Shown here: positions 46,501-54,573 of the stretch, in pieces
Numbering within the stretch: position 1 is the first letter of the stretch
Layout: each line of letters starts with the position of its first letter
Assembly: GCF_001013905.1 (NCBI RefSeq)
Contig: NZ_LN831790.1
Location: forward strand, 2,556,001-2,620,000
Length of the DNA: 64,000 nucleotides
Direction: 5' to 3'
DNA from: Streptomyces leeuwenhoekii
Lineage (GTDB): Bacteria > Actinomycetota > Actinomycetes > Streptomycetales > Streptomycetaceae
Translations under genes and position numbers: made by a program
The notes under the pieces: model-generated
Databases searched by the model: none
What the model saw: only the letters and a program-made list of their open reading frames with translations
What the model was told of the DNA's origin: nothing

Positions 46501-46935
46501 CGTCCGGGACCGGCTCCCTCCGCCGCCCACGAGCTGACCGACGCCGGACTTCCCCGCCGCGGTTCCACCGGGGGCGGTCCGGGCGAGGCGCAGCCCGCGC
46601 AGCAGGAAGCGCCGGCTTCCACCCCGGAGACCAGCGGTGACCGCGACTGGCGTTCGGCCAACGACGAGCGCTGGCAGCAGGCCGCTCAGCTCCGGAAGCC
46701 CAAGGCGGGCGGGGTGACCTCCTCCGGCCTGCCGCGGCGGATCCCCAAGGCCAACCTGGTCGACGGCTCCGCCGAATCCACCCCCCAGGGCGGCCCACAG
46801 GTCTCCCGAGCCCCGGAGGACGTCCGGGGCAGGCTGAGCAACCTGCGGCGCGGCGTCCAGCGAGGCCGCAACGCAGGCAGTGAAACGAACGGCCAGGGCT
46901 TCGGTCCTGACAGCACCTACAACCAGGAGCGTTAG
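43552..46935 (+). CDS. cvnA2: CvnA, membrane histidine-kinase-like sensor of conservon 2
   Basis: 1127 aa from GTG 43552 (VRRSKNSPEPS). Architecture as CvnA1: short Pro-rich start, TM1 (LNAILLIPVLVGLVMGGF), a ~300-residue extracytoplasmic sensor domain unlike that of CvnA1, TM2 (AIITGAIVVIALLAAFILAGM), the conserved core NLSRRNQSLIEGQLTLITDLENNEADP, and HATPase (ELLENATTFSSP, IHDKGIGLTAED, GLFVVGRLSDRHG). The disordered tail contains six YDTGQHQTP repeats (residues ~833-885) and ends VRGRLSNLRRG. The different sensor domain implies a different signal from conservon 1. Confidence 0.92.
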   Translation: MRRSKNSPEPSTARGNFTPPPRTAAPAPVPGPEPTAASAPSGGRLSPRNWRVTTRLNAILLIPVLVGLVMGGFQVKSSIDTWQEAEDAEKTARLVQTSLAYADALYNERDVSAAPLLQGKGQDDQSVVKVRKATDKAADAFDRAAQEMPEKPGLERRLKLFREQEPKLQMLRASAYTSKLKGVETQEGYTQVAHPLMEFANELGLGTGNITSYGRTVYAMGLTKAALSLERSIGMQLLVKPGPEPSHLASQRVALSSYAYLERIAMEEYLGGGTEEDAEKLEEAEAKVRADGAALAKEAKAKDPDYVAPPSNPTTMVTELAQLSSTDPAARAALAEQGITPENWWAVNTLKFDAYRTIETDMAGAAVTEASGIADDAQRDAIITGAIVVIALLAAFILAGMVARQMSRSMRQLRNAAFGIAEQRLPMLVDQLSRTDPGRVDTRVAPIPITSTDEIGEVARAFDQVHREAVRLASEQALLRGNINAIFTNLSRRNQSLIEGQLTLITDLENNEADPDQLENLFKLDHLATRMRRNGENLLVLAGEEPGRRWDQPVPLVDVLRAASSEVEQYERIELSGVPDCEIHGRAVTDLVHLLAELLENATTFSSPQTKVRVTATRLPDGRVMVEIHDKGIGLTAEDFADINHKLANPPTVDAAISQRMGLFVVGRLSDRHGIRVQLRPSGEQAGTTSLVMLPDAITHGGGGEQQADRDEFTVSQIIPEQNVRREDLPQAPVRTAAELGFDDSRYSEVPDDLRGLDPVGRSLLREGRRAALEAQSHGQQDGQPDHHAQEPAEPAAYPDQFTGQHPQPGYDDGQRGFQQQHPGTYDEQQSAYDTGQHQTPYDTGQHQTPYDTGQHQTPYDTGQHQTPYDTGQHQTPYDTGQHQTYGEQHFAPEAGLPQTDGFPSGGGYPDAAYAEPYQGESPAAGTGATDGFTAFEQRRRQDDWPQQDGYQNGYPTQYPAQAPEAESAQAADAGEADHVGFDRPGPAPSAAHELTDAGLPRRGSTGGGPGEAQPAQQEAPASTPETSGDRDWRSANDERWQQAAQLRKPKAGGVTSSGLPRRIPKANLVDGSAESTPQGGPQVSRAPEDVRGRLSNLRRGVQRGRNAGSETNGQGFGPDSTYNQER
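46048..46206 (+). repeat. Six YDTGQHQTP repeats in the CvnA2 tail
   Basis: Six in-frame 27-bp units start at 46048, 46075, 46102, 46129, 46156 and 46183 (the last lacks its final codon). Thr-Gly codons alternate ACC-GGA and ACG-GGG from unit to unit, so the true DNA period is 54 bp (three copies). Confidence 0.95.
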
Positions 46936-46936
46936 T

Positions 46937-47359
46937 GTGAGCCCGATGAGCCAGGCGGCACAGAACCTGAACTGGTTGATCACCAACTTCGTGGACAACA
47001 CCCCGGGGGTGTCCCACACGGTGGTGGTCTCCGCCGACGGACTCCTTCTGGCGATGTCCGAAGGCTTCCCGCGCGACCGCGCCGACCAGCTCGCGGCCGT
47101 CGCCTCCGGTCTGACCTCGCTGACCGCCGGTGCCTCGCGCATCTTCGAAGGCGGCAACGTGAACCAGACGGTTGTGGAGATGGAGCGAGGATTTCTCTTC
47201 ATCATGTCCATCTCCGACGGTTCCTCGCTCGCGGTACTCGCGCACCCGGAGGCGGACATCGGCCTCATTGGGTACGAGATGGCCCTTCTCGTGGACCGCG
47301 CCGGAACGGTCCTGACTCCGGATCTGCGTGCGGAGCTCCAAGGGAGCCTTCTCAACTAA
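46937..47359 (+). CDS. cvnB2: CvnB, roadblock/LC7 protein of conservon 2
   Basis: 140 aa from GTG 46937, one base after the cvnA2 stop; CAGGAGCGTTAG ahead of it is identical to the cvnA1-cvnB1 junction. The protein is almost identical to CvnB1, with changes mainly at PVAQ/NVNQ and in the last third (SECDIGLVGYEMTLLVERAGAV versus PEADIGLIGYEMALLVDRAGTV). The fold and probable role are as for CvnB1. Confidence 0.93.
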   Translation: MSPMSQAAQNLNWLITNFVDNTPGVSHTVVVSADGLLLAMSEGFPRDRADQLAAVASGLTSLTAGASRIFEGGNVNQTVVEMERGFLFIMSISDGSSLAVLAHPEADIGLIGYEMALLVDRAGTVLTPDLRAELQGSLLN

Positions 47360-47453
47360 AGGACAGACGGTGCGTTTTGGCGTCCCGGGGCCGTAAGGTT
47401 TCGGGACGCGGCTCCACAATGATGGGTGCCAGGCACAGTCGGAGGAGGAGAAA

Positions 47454-48038
47454 GTGGCAACACCCCCAGGCGGTTCGTCGTCGGGCAATTGGTCGTACGG
47501 CCCTGCACAGGGACCCGGCGACGGTTCCCAGAACCGGTACAACTTCCCCTCCATCCCGAACCACGGCCAGCCGTACGTCCCGCCGGTCCCCGGCTCTTCG
47601 CCCTACGACCAGCCGTACGACCAGCCGCAGGCCCCGCGCATCCAGCCCGTGCAGCCACCGCGCCGTACCCCTGAGCCGGCGCCCTCCGGGGCGTCGAACA
47701 ATCCCCTGGTGCGTCCGTACGCCATGACGGGCGGCCGTACCAGGCCGCGCTACCAGCTCGCCATCGAGGCGCTGGTGCACACCACCGCGCAGCCGCACCA
47801 GATGCAGGGCCAGTTGCCCGAGCATCAGCGGATCTGCAACCTCTGCCGAGAGATCAAGTCGGTCGCCGAGATCTCGGCGCTGCTGACGATCCCCCTCGGC
47901 GTGGCCAGGATCCTCGTCGCCGACTTGGCGGAGGCGGGACTGGTCGCCATCCATCAGCCCGGCGGCGACGAGAACGCCGGCGGCCAGCCAGACGTGACAC
48001 TGCTCGAAAGGGTGCTCAGTGGACTTCGCAAGCTCTAG
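47454..48038 (+). CDS. cvnC2: CvnC, DUF742 protein of conservon 2
   Basis: 194 aa from GTG 47454 with GGAGGAGGAG upstream. It has a ~75-residue Pro/Tyr/Gln-rich N-terminal extension (PYVPPVPGSSPYDQPYDQPQ) absent from CvnC1, then the conserved DUF742 core (LVRPYAMTGGRTRPRYQLAIEAL, CNLC, KSVAEISALLTIPLGVARILVADL). The 95-bp gap to cvnB2 may hold a secondary promoter. It overlaps cvnD2 by 20 bases. Confidence 0.92.
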   Translation: MATPPGGSSSGNWSYGPAQGPGDGSQNRYNFPSIPNHGQPYVPPVPGSSPYDQPYDQPQAPRIQPVQPPRRTPEPAPSGASNNPLVRPYAMTGGRTRPRYQLAIEALVHTTAQPHQMQGQLPEHQRICNLCREIKSVAEISALLTIPLGVARILVADLAEAGLVAIHQPGGDENAGGQPDVTLLERVLSGLRKL

Positions 48039-48600
48039 CGGCGGTCCTTCCCGCTCCACCACCTCCGCGAAGATCGTGGTGGCGGGCGGCTTCGGCGTGG
48101 GCAAGACCACGTTCGTCGGCGCCGTCTCGGAGATCAACCCGCTGCGCACGGAGGCCGTCATGACGTCTGCTTCGGCGGGCATCGACGACCTCACCCACAC
48201 CGGGGACAAGACGACCACGACGGTCGCCATGGACTTCGGCCGCATCACCCTGGACCAGGACCTGATCCTGTACCTGTTCGGCACCCCCGGCCAGGACCGC
48301 TTCTGGTTCATGTGGGACGACCTCGTGCGCGGCGCCATCGGCGCGGTGGTCCTGGTCGACACGAGGAGGCTCGCCGACTGCTTCCCCGCCGTCGACTACT
48401 TCGAGAACAGCGGACTGCCGTTCGTCATCGCGCTCAACGGCTTCGACGGCCAGCAGCCGTACTCGCCGGACGAGGTGCGCGAGGCCCTGCAGATCGGCCC
48501 GGACACCCCGATCATCACCACCGACGCCCGCCACCGCGCGGACGCCAAGTCGACGCTGATCACGCTCGTGGAGCACGCCCTGATGGCGCGACTGCGCTAG
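48019..48600 (+). CDS. cvnD2: CvnD, small GTPase of conservon 2
   Basis: 193 aa. Same motifs as CvnD1 (GGFGVGKTT, GTPGQDR, NGFDG). Differences are confined to the first ~12 residues and a few near the end (PYSPDE, AKSTLITL). No P450 gene (cvnE) follows, so both conservons are of the four-gene kind. Confidence 0.93.
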   Translation: MDFASSSGGPSRSTTSAKIVVAGGFGVGKTTFVGAVSEINPLRTEAVMTSASAGIDDLTHTGDKTTTTVAMDFGRITLDQDLILYLFGTPGQDRFWFMWDDLVRGAIGAVVLVDTRRLADCFPAVDYFENSGLPFVIALNGFDGQQPYSPDEVREALQIGPDTPIITTDARHRADAKSTLITLVEHALMARLR

Positions 48601-48764
48601 AGCGCCCCTGCGCGGCACGTTCCCTCACGGCCCTCGTTCCTCCTGCGGGAGGGGCGGGGGCCGCGGGCCTTGGCGGGCTCGTCGGCCTCCCCCGTCCACC
48701 CGGCCCGGGCGGGCGGCCGTCTCCGGCTCCGCGGGCCACCGGTCCGGACGGCCCCGTGACACGA

Positions 48765-48802
48765 CAGCGGCCCCGCGCTCCCTGAGGAGTGCGGGGCCGC
48801 TG
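48765..48802. terminator. Bidirectional terminator between cvnD2 and accE
   Basis: CAGCGGCCCCGC (48765-48776) pairs with GCGGGGCCGCTG (48791-48802), extended by CTCC/GGAG around loop CTGA. It lies between convergent genes, 165 bp past cvnD2 and 22 bp past accE. Confidence 0.85.
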
Positions 48803-48823
48803 TGCGGTACCGGGGTGGGGGGC

Positions 48824-49018
48824 TCAGCGCCAGCTGTGCGGGGCCCGGAAGCCGCGCTCGCGCTCCAGGCGGCGCCAGGCGGCCCGGGCGCGGCCCGGGC
48901 GGACCGGGGCGATCTCGGCGGGGCGGGCCGCTGCGCGGGCCAGCAGGAGGGCCGTGATCGCGGCGACCTCCTCGGGCTCGGCGTGGCCCTTCTCGACGCG
49001 GATGTCAGGGGTGTTCAT
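48824..49018 (-). CDS. accE: Acyl-CoA carboxylase epsilon subunit
   Basis: 64 aa from ATG 49018. The pattern IRVEKGHAEPEEVAAITALLLARAAAR and the terminal RRLERERGFRAPHSWR fits the small actinobacterial epsilon subunit, which stabilises the alpha-beta acyl-CoA carboxylase. It follows accB by 55 bp in the same direction. Confidence 0.93.
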   Translation of the reverse strand: MNTPDIRVEKGHAEPEEVAAITALLLARAAARPAEIAPVRPGRARAAWRRLERERGFRAPHSWR

Positions 49019-49073
49019 GGGCGTCAGTCTCCGTGAGAGAGGTCCGCGGGGTTGCCGCGGCGGGTCCGCGGGG

Positions 49074-50657
49074 TTACTGCGGCGGGTTGCCGTGCTTGCG
49101 GGAGGGCAGGTCGGCGTGCTTGGACTGGAGCATGGCCAGGGACTTCACCAGCACCTCGCGGGTCTCGGCGGGGTCGATCACGTCGTCGACCAGGCCGCGC
49201 TCGGCCGCGTAGTAGGGGTGCATCAGCTCCGACTTGTACTCCTTGACCATCTTCTGGCGCATGGCCTCGGGGTCGGCGGCCTCGGCGATCTGCCGGCGAA
49301 AGATCACGTTGGCGGCGCCCTCCGCGCCCATCACGGCGATCTCGTTGGTCGGCCAGGCGTAGGTCAGGTCGGCGCCGATGGACTGGGAGTCCATGACGAT
49401 GTAGGCGCCGCCGTAGGCCTTGCGCAGGATCAGGGAGATCCGCGGCACGGTGGCGTTGCAGTAGGCGTACAGCAGCTTCGCGCCGTGGCGGATGATGCCG
49501 CCGTGCTCCTGGTCGACGCCGGGCAGGAAGCCCGGGACGTCGAGGAGGGTGACGATCGGGATGTTGAAGGCGTCGCACATCTGGACGAACCGGGCGGCCT
49601 TCTCGGACGCCTCGATGTCCAGCACGCCCGCCAGCACCTGCGGCTGGTTGGCGATGATGCCGACGACCTGGCCGTCCAGCCGGGCCAGGGCGCAGATGAT
49701 GTTGCGCGCCCAGCGCTCGTGGACCTCCAGGTACTCGCCGTCGTCGACGATCTCCTCGATGACCTTCGTCATGTCGTACGGCCGGTTGCCGTCCGCCGGG
49801 ACGAGGTCCAGCAGCACCTCCGAGCGGCGGTCGACCGGGTCGGCGCACTCCACCCGCGGCGGGTTCTCCCGGTTGTTCTGCGGCAGCAGCGACAGGAGAT
49901 AGCGCACCTCGGCGATGCAGGTCTCCTCGTCGTCGTAGGCGAAGTGGCACACGCCGGAGGTCTCGGCGTGCACGTCCGCACCGCCCAGGCCGTTCTGGGT
50001 GATCTCCTCACCGGTGACCGCCTTGACGACGTCCGGGCCGGTGATGAACATCTGCGAGGTCTCGCGGACCATGAAGACGAAGTCGGTCAGGGCGGGGCTG
50101 TAGGCCGCGCCGCCCGCGCACGGGCCCAGCATCACGCTGATCTGCGGGATGACGCCGGACGCCTTGGTGTTGCGCTGGAAGATGCCGCCGTATCCGGCGA
50201 GGGCGACCACGCCCTCCTGGATGCGGGCGCCGGCGCCGTCGTTCAGGGACACCAGCGGGGCGCCGGCCGCGATGGCCATGTCCATGATCTTGTGGATCTT
50301 CTTGGCGTGGGCCTCGCCCAGCGCGCCGCCGAAGATGCGGAAGTCATGGGCGTAGACGAAGACCGTGCGGCCCTCCACCGTGCCCCAGCCGGTGATCACA
50401 CCGTCGGTGTACGGCTTCTTGGCCTCCAGGCCGAAACCGGTGGCCCGGTGGCGGCGCAACTGCTCGACCTCGTGGAAGGAACCCGGGTCGACGAGCAGCT
50501 CGATGCGCTCCCGCGCGGTCAGCTTGCCCTTGGCGTGCTGCGCCTGCGTGGCTCTGTCGCTGGGGCCCGCCAGAGCCTTCGCACGGATCTCGTGCAGTTC
50601 GGCCACTCGCCCGCGCGCGTCCGTCGGTTCGCTCGGCGCATCATCCAAAACGGTCAT
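49074..50657 (-). CDS. accB: Acyl-CoA carboxylase carboxyltransferase (beta) subunit
   Basis: 527 aa from ATG 50657. The N-terminal crotonase-like domain has KGKLTARERIELLVDPGSFHE, FRIFGGALGEAHAKKIHKIMD and GGAAYSPALTDFVFMV. The C-terminal domain has VPGFLPGVDQEHGGIIRHGAKLLYAY and the oxyanion region YGGAYIVMDSQSIGADLTYAWP. It transfers CO2 from biotin to acetyl- or propionyl-CoA, giving malonyl/methylmalonyl-CoA for fatty acids and polyketides. The biotinylated alpha subunit is not in the window. It forms a transcription unit with accE. Confidence 0.96.
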   Translation of the reverse strand: MTVLDDAPSEPTDARGRVAELHEIRAKALAGPSDRATQAQHAKGKLTARERIELLVDPGSFHEVEQLRRHRATGFGLEAKKPYTDGVITGWGTVEGRTVFVYAHDFRIFGGALGEAHAKKIHKIMDMAIAAGAPLVSLNDGAGARIQEGVVALAGYGGIFQRNTKASGVIPQISVMLGPCAGGAAYSPALTDFVFMVRETSQMFITGPDVVKAVTGEEITQNGLGGADVHAETSGVCHFAYDDEETCIAEVRYLLSLLPQNNRENPPRVECADPVDRRSEVLLDLVPADGNRPYDMTKVIEEIVDDGEYLEVHERWARNIICALARLDGQVVGIIANQPQVLAGVLDIEASEKAARFVQMCDAFNIPIVTLLDVPGFLPGVDQEHGGIIRHGAKLLYAYCNATVPRISLILRKAYGGAYIVMDSQSIGADLTYAWPTNEIAVMGAEGAANVIFRRQIAEAADPEAMRQKMVKEYKSELMHPYYAAERGLVDDVIDPAETREVLVKSLAMLQSKHADLPSRKHGNPPQ

Positions 50658-50811
50658 GTAGCGACCATACGAAGGAGACGGCGGAAAGCGAGCCGTCGAC
50701 TCCGTACAGTCTCCGGCGGGTTTTCCTGGTACCCCTGAACAGAACCACAGCGGCATGCAGCCATTTCGACTGCTCAGGGGGCCCGCTGGTTGTAGGGGTC
50801 TCACAAAGTCG

Positions 50812-53241
50812 TCAGCTGAGAGTCACCTCACATTCGTGGGTGGCACATTCCACCCCCGGAGTGACGCGCAGGTGCAACCGGCGGCCCGTGGCGAGGATCT
50901 CGACCCCCTCGCCGGCCCGGACCACCCCGCGCACCGGATGGTTCCAGACGATCTCCAGCGGCTTCCCGGTGCGCGGCGGCTCGCTCACGCAGAGCGTAGC
51001 GGTACGGCCCCTGCGGCGGACCAGCACGCTCGCGCCCGCCGAGGCGGTGAGCGGGCCCGCCGTACCGGCCCGCCAGAAGTTCGCGGCCGTCACGCCGAGC
51101 AGAGGCGCGGCGACCGCCTGGCGCGCGGCGTCGTTGGCGAGCACCGACAGCCGTCGGCGGGCGCCGGCGGCGCGCCGGGCGGTGGTCCGGCGCGTGGCGC
51201 CGGGCAGGAGGACGTAGGCGTAGGCGGCGTCCACCGGGTCGGTGCCGTGGTCCAGCCAGAGGGTCTGCCAGCGGCGGGTGCGGCGCTCGGTGGCGCTGGT
51301 GGTGTTGATGTCGGACCAGGCGCCGGTGCGGTCCTCGCGCAGGGTTCGCAGCTCGCCGTCGAGGACGATCCAGCCGCCGTGGTGCTCCAGGTGCGCCCAG
51401 TCCGGGCCACGGGTGAAGGTGTCCGTGCCGCCCTCGCCGAGATTGCGGTTGTCGACGACCGTCTCGACGGGCACCCCGTCGGAGCAGGTGATCCCCGCAC
51501 CGAGGCAGACCACCGCGTCGTCGAGGCAGAACCAGGACTTGCGGGCGTCCAGGGTCGAGCCGAGGCCCTTGAGGTGCTGGCCGATCACCGCGTACTCGCC
51601 GTCGGTGGTGCCGCCGACCCAGCGCACGTCCGGCTTGGGCGCGCCCCATTCGCCGCCCGCCCGGTCGGGGAGCCGCCGGGTGGAGACGGTGGTGCCCGGC
51701 AGCCGGTACCAGTCGACGGTCGGCCAGAACCAGTCGGTGTACTGGCCGGACCGGTCGCCGGACCCGGCCCACCAGTACGTCATCCCGGCGCCGGTGTGCC
51801 AGCCGCGCGGGTTCTCGCCGTTGCCGCACTCGTAGTGGGCGATGCGGTCGCTGGACATGGCGATGGCGACGGTGAAGCCGGGGCGGCGGTGCACGGCGCG
51901 GTCCATGGCCGGAAAGAGCCGGTGCTCGACGGGTTCGGGCGCGGCCGGGACGGGTGAGGCGGCGACGGCGTGCAGCCGGGCCAGGTCCGCCACGTCGAAC
52001 TGGCGGGCCGTCAGGACGGGGCTGACGGTGTCGCGTTCGATCCACCCCTTCACCCGCGCGTGCCAGCGGTCCCGCTCCGCCGGGCTCGCCCCGCCCGCCA
52101 GCAGGGCGATCGCCGCGATGACGCCCTGGCCGTGGAAGTGGTCGCCGCGCATGACCCGCCGGTCGTCGCTCTTGAGATAACCGCGGCTGATGGCGCGCCC
52201 GTTGACGCTGTCCATCATCAGGCCGTCGTGGAGGAACGGCGCGAAAGCGTGTTCGACACTGTCGAGGACGATCTGCTTGTTCGGGTCGGTGACCTCCCAC
52301 GGGGATCCGGCGAGGAGGGCGAAGAGTCGCCCGAGTCCGTCGAGCAGGACCTGCCCGTAGGTGCCCGAGTACGCCACCCAGGTGTGCTGGACGAACGAGC
52401 CGTCGGCGTACAGGCCGTCGCCGCGGGTGACGTACGGGAAGACCGGCGAGAGTGCGTCGCGGGCCAGGGCGATCTTGGCGGGATCGCGCCCCAGGACGCC
52501 GCGCAGGGCGACCGAGCGGCACAGGTCGACGCGGTTGGCGCCGGTGGAGGTGCCGGTGTAGTCGCGCAGCGCGGTGTCGGGGACGAAGTGGTCGACGGCG
52601 GCGCACGCGGCCCCGATCCGGTCGGCACCGAGCCGGTCGTACAGGGCGGCGGTGATGTCCATCAGCGGTCGGGGACTGCCGATCTGCCACTCCCACCAGT
52701 TGCCGTAGGGGGTGGTGGAGGGGCGGTAGACGGTGGCCCGGAGGTGGTCGAGACCGCGCACGACGGCGGCGAGGAGGGCCGCGTCGCCGGTGGAGCCGGT
52801 GCCTTGCTGGACGTAGGCCCGGGTCATGGTCCACAGGCGGTTGTAGCTGAAGGTGATGCCGGACGGCGGGTCGAAGGGGTGGCCGGGCCACAGGGAGGTG
52901 GGCGTGGGGGCCATGGCCGCCTGGTAGGCGCGGGCGAGGCCGCCGGTCTCGGCGAGACGGGAGGCGTACGGTTCGGCGGCCGGGTCGTAGCCGGTGCCGA
53001 GCGCGATGTCGAGCCAGCGGCGACGCAGGGCGGGGTAGGGGTTCGCCGGATCGATGGGGTCGGTGGGGCCGGCGGGTTCCGCCGCGGCGGCGCGGGCGGT
53101 CAGGGGGGTCAGTGCGGCGGCGAGGGCCGCGGCGAGGAGGACGGTGCGCCGGGCGGGTGCCCGGTGCACGGCGTGCGGGGCGGAGCGGCGCGGTGCGGCG
53201 GGGCCCGGAGGGACCGGGGAGACGGAGGGCGTCATGTTCAT
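50812..53241 (-). CDS. Tat-exported polysaccharide lyase, PL8 (hyaluronate-lyase type)
   Basis: 809 aa from ATG 53241; ATGs at 53253 and 53235 are alternatives and none has a good ribosome site. A twin-arginine signal (APARRTVLLAAALAAAL, cleavage near ARAAAA) opens the protein. The alpha/alpha-barrel domain carries NWWEWQIGSPR and the catalytic His/Tyr segment SFVQHTWVAYSGTYGQVLL. The beta-sandwich domains follow (GYLKSDDRRVMRGDHFHGQG, NGENPRGWHTGAGMTYWW). PL8 enzymes cleave hyaluronan, chondroitin or xanthan by beta-elimination. Soil polysaccharide use is the likely role; the exact substrate is undecided. Confidence 0.9.
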   Translation of the reverse strand: MNMTPSVSPVPPGPAAPRRSAPHAVHRAPARRTVLLAAALAAALTPLTARAAAAEPAGPTDPIDPANPYPALRRRWLDIALGTGYDPAAEPYASRLAETGGLARAYQAAMAPTPTSLWPGHPFDPPSGITFSYNRLWTMTRAYVQQGTGSTGDAALLAAVVRGLDHLRATVYRPSTTPYGNWWEWQIGSPRPLMDITAALYDRLGADRIGAACAAVDHFVPDTALRDYTGTSTGANRVDLCRSVALRGVLGRDPAKIALARDALSPVFPYVTRGDGLYADGSFVQHTWVAYSGTYGQVLLDGLGRLFALLAGSPWEVTDPNKQIVLDSVEHAFAPFLHDGLMMDSVNGRAISRGYLKSDDRRVMRGDHFHGQGVIAAIALLAGGASPAERDRWHARVKGWIERDTVSPVLTARQFDVADLARLHAVAASPVPAAPEPVEHRLFPAMDRAVHRRPGFTVAIAMSSDRIAHYECGNGENPRGWHTGAGMTYWWAGSGDRSGQYTDWFWPTVDWYRLPGTTVSTRRLPDRAGGEWGAPKPDVRWVGGTTDGEYAVIGQHLKGLGSTLDARKSWFCLDDAVVCLGAGITCSDGVPVETVVDNRNLGEGGTDTFTRGPDWAHLEHHGGWIVLDGELRTLREDRTGAWSDINTTSATERRTRRWQTLWLDHGTDPVDAAYAYVLLPGATRRTTARRAAGARRRLSVLANDAARQAVAAPLLGVTAANFWRAGTAGPLTASAGASVLVRRRGRTATLCVSEPPRTGKPLEIVWNHPVRGVVRAGEGVEILATGRRLHLRVTPGVECATHECEVTLS

Positions 53242-53778
53242 GCCGTTTACCATCCAGGCGGGGCGGAGGGAACCGCCGTGCGGCGGCCGGTCAGCCGGCG
53301 CGGGCCGCCGGGCAGGGCGAGGCCGGCGGGGAGCACGACGGCCGACGCGCCGGCGGCGGCCCCGCCGGCGGCCATGCGCGGGACGCGGGCTCCGGCCCGC
53401 CGCCACCCGCGGGTGCCGGCGGTGCCTCCGTGCGGCGGTACGGGCCGTGCGCCGGGCGCGCGCGCCGGTGGCGAAAGGGGTGCCTCCCGCCTCACCCCGT
53501 TCCGGTTCCCCGACATGGCCGCCCGCCGTGCCGCTGCGCACCAGCTCGACCAGGGCCGCGACCGAGGACATGGCCCATGGGTACCACCGCGACCCGCTCG
53601 GCAACCGGCCGTCGACCGTTCCGCACCCCCGGACACGGCCTCGGGGAGGTCGCCCGAGCCGGACTGTTGAAAGTTGAACTGAATGGGTCTACAGTCGTCC
53701 ACGTTGAAATCGTTGAAGCTTCAACCACCTACCCGTCCGGGCCACCCTTACCCGGCCCCGTCCCCTCAGGAGCACCTC
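53242..53778. promoter_or_regulatory. Divergent intergenic region between the PL8 lyase and yceI
   Basis: About 535 bp without a supported gene. The lyase-proximal 400 bp is GC-rich with frame-open but unrecognisable sequence. The yceI-proximal 120 bp is distinctly A/T-richer and holds a promoter and GTTGAA-type sites (separate entry). Confidence 0.5.
53666..53725 (+). promoter_or_regulatory. yceI promoter with MarR-type operators
   Basis: TTGAAA (53667-53672), 17-bp spacer, TACAGT (53690-53695): close to the vegetative consensus. GTTGAA occurs at 53666, 53673, 53703 and 53712; the last is half of the perfect 14-bp palindrome GTTGAAGCTTCAAC (53712-53725), just downstream of the predicted start site. 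Such TTGAA-n-TTCAA sites are typical of MarR-family repressors. Confidence 0.7.
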
Positions 53779-54390
53779 ATGGGCATCTTCGGCCGCAGCA
53801 GGACCACCACCCCCGCGACCACCGTCCCGTCCCCCGTCGTCAGCCCCGACCTCTCGGCGCTCACCGGCGACTACACGATCGACCCGGCGCACTCGACCCT
53901 CGGCTTCGTGGCACGACACGCCATGGTCACCAACGTCAAGGGCAAGTTCCTGGAGTTCAGCGGCTCGCTGCACCTGGACGGCGGCGACCCCGCCCGGTCC
54001 ACGGCCTCCATCGACGTCGTCATGGACAGCATCGACACCGGGTCCGCGGACCGGGACGGGCACCTGAAGAGCGCGGACTTCTTCAAGACCGACGAGTTCC
54101 CGGCGATGACCTTCCGTTCCACCGGGGCGGAGGCCCTCGGCGGCGACGACTACCGCCTCACCGGCGACCTGACGATCCTCGGCACCACCCGGCCGGTCAC
54201 CATCGACCTGGAGTTCAACGGCGCGGCCCAGGACCCCTTCGGCAACGAGCGCGTCGGCTTCGAGGGCAAGGCGGAGATCCTGCGTTCGGAGTGGGGCCTG
54301 ACCTGGAACGCGGCGCTGGAGACCGGTGGCGTGCTGGTGTCCGACAAGATCAAGCTCGTCTTCGACATCTCGGCGATCCGGCAGGCGTGA
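53779..54390 (+). CDS. YceI-family lipid-binding-like protein
   Basis: 203 aa from ATG 53779, seven bases after AGGAG. After a ~30-residue Ser/Thr/Pro-rich start the YceI lipocalin-like barrel is complete: YTIDPAHSTLGFVARHAMVTNVKGKF, ASIDVVMDSIDTGSADRDGHLKSADFF, TGDLTILGTTRPVTIDLEF and GFEGKAEILRSEWGLTWNAALETGGVLVSDKIKL. YceI proteins bind polyisoprenoid-like lipids and are often induced by stress. No signal peptide is visible, so it is probably cytoplasmic. It has its own promoter and is followed by a 30-bp palindrome. Confidence 0.93.
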   Translation: MGIFGRSRTTTPATTVPSPVVSPDLSALTGDYTIDPAHSTLGFVARHAMVTNVKGKFLEFSGSLHLDGGDPARSTASIDVVMDSIDTGSADRDGHLKSADFFKTDEFPAMTFRSTGAEALGGDDYRLTGDLTILGTTRPVTIDLEFNGAAQDPFGNERVGFEGKAEILRSEWGLTWNAALETGGVLVSDKIKLVFDISAIRQA

Positions 54391-54409
54391 GTCCCCGCCG
54401 CCCCCGACG

Positions 54410-54439
54410 GGGCCCGAGGCCGGTACCGGCCTCGGGCCC
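54410..54439. terminator. 30-bp perfect palindrome after yceI
   Basis: GGGCCCGAGGCCGGT (54410-54424) is followed directly by its exact complement to 54439. It starts 20 bp past the yceI stop. Likely transcription terminator; no T-run. Confidence 0.75.
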
Positions 54440-54573
54440 GGACGCGGACACGGCGCCCTGGCCGCGGCCGACGCCCCGGCGCCGTACCGGGCCCGGCCGC
54501 GCGGCCGGCGCCCACGCCGCCGCGCCGGAAACCCCCTGGCCCGCGCACCCCGGGCCGCGCTAACCTGCCTGCC

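Noticed and set aside
37932..48000. Long minus-strand open frames under the two conservons
   Set aside because: They mirror cvnA coding sequence (mirror-image low-complexity Val/Gly/Leu composition) and lack ribosome sites or any domain.
48601..48764. Extension of cvnD2 or a small gene after conservon 2
   Set aside because: The cvnD frame ends in TAG at the same residue as cvnD1. The following sequence is Pro/Gly-rich in all frames with no start signals.
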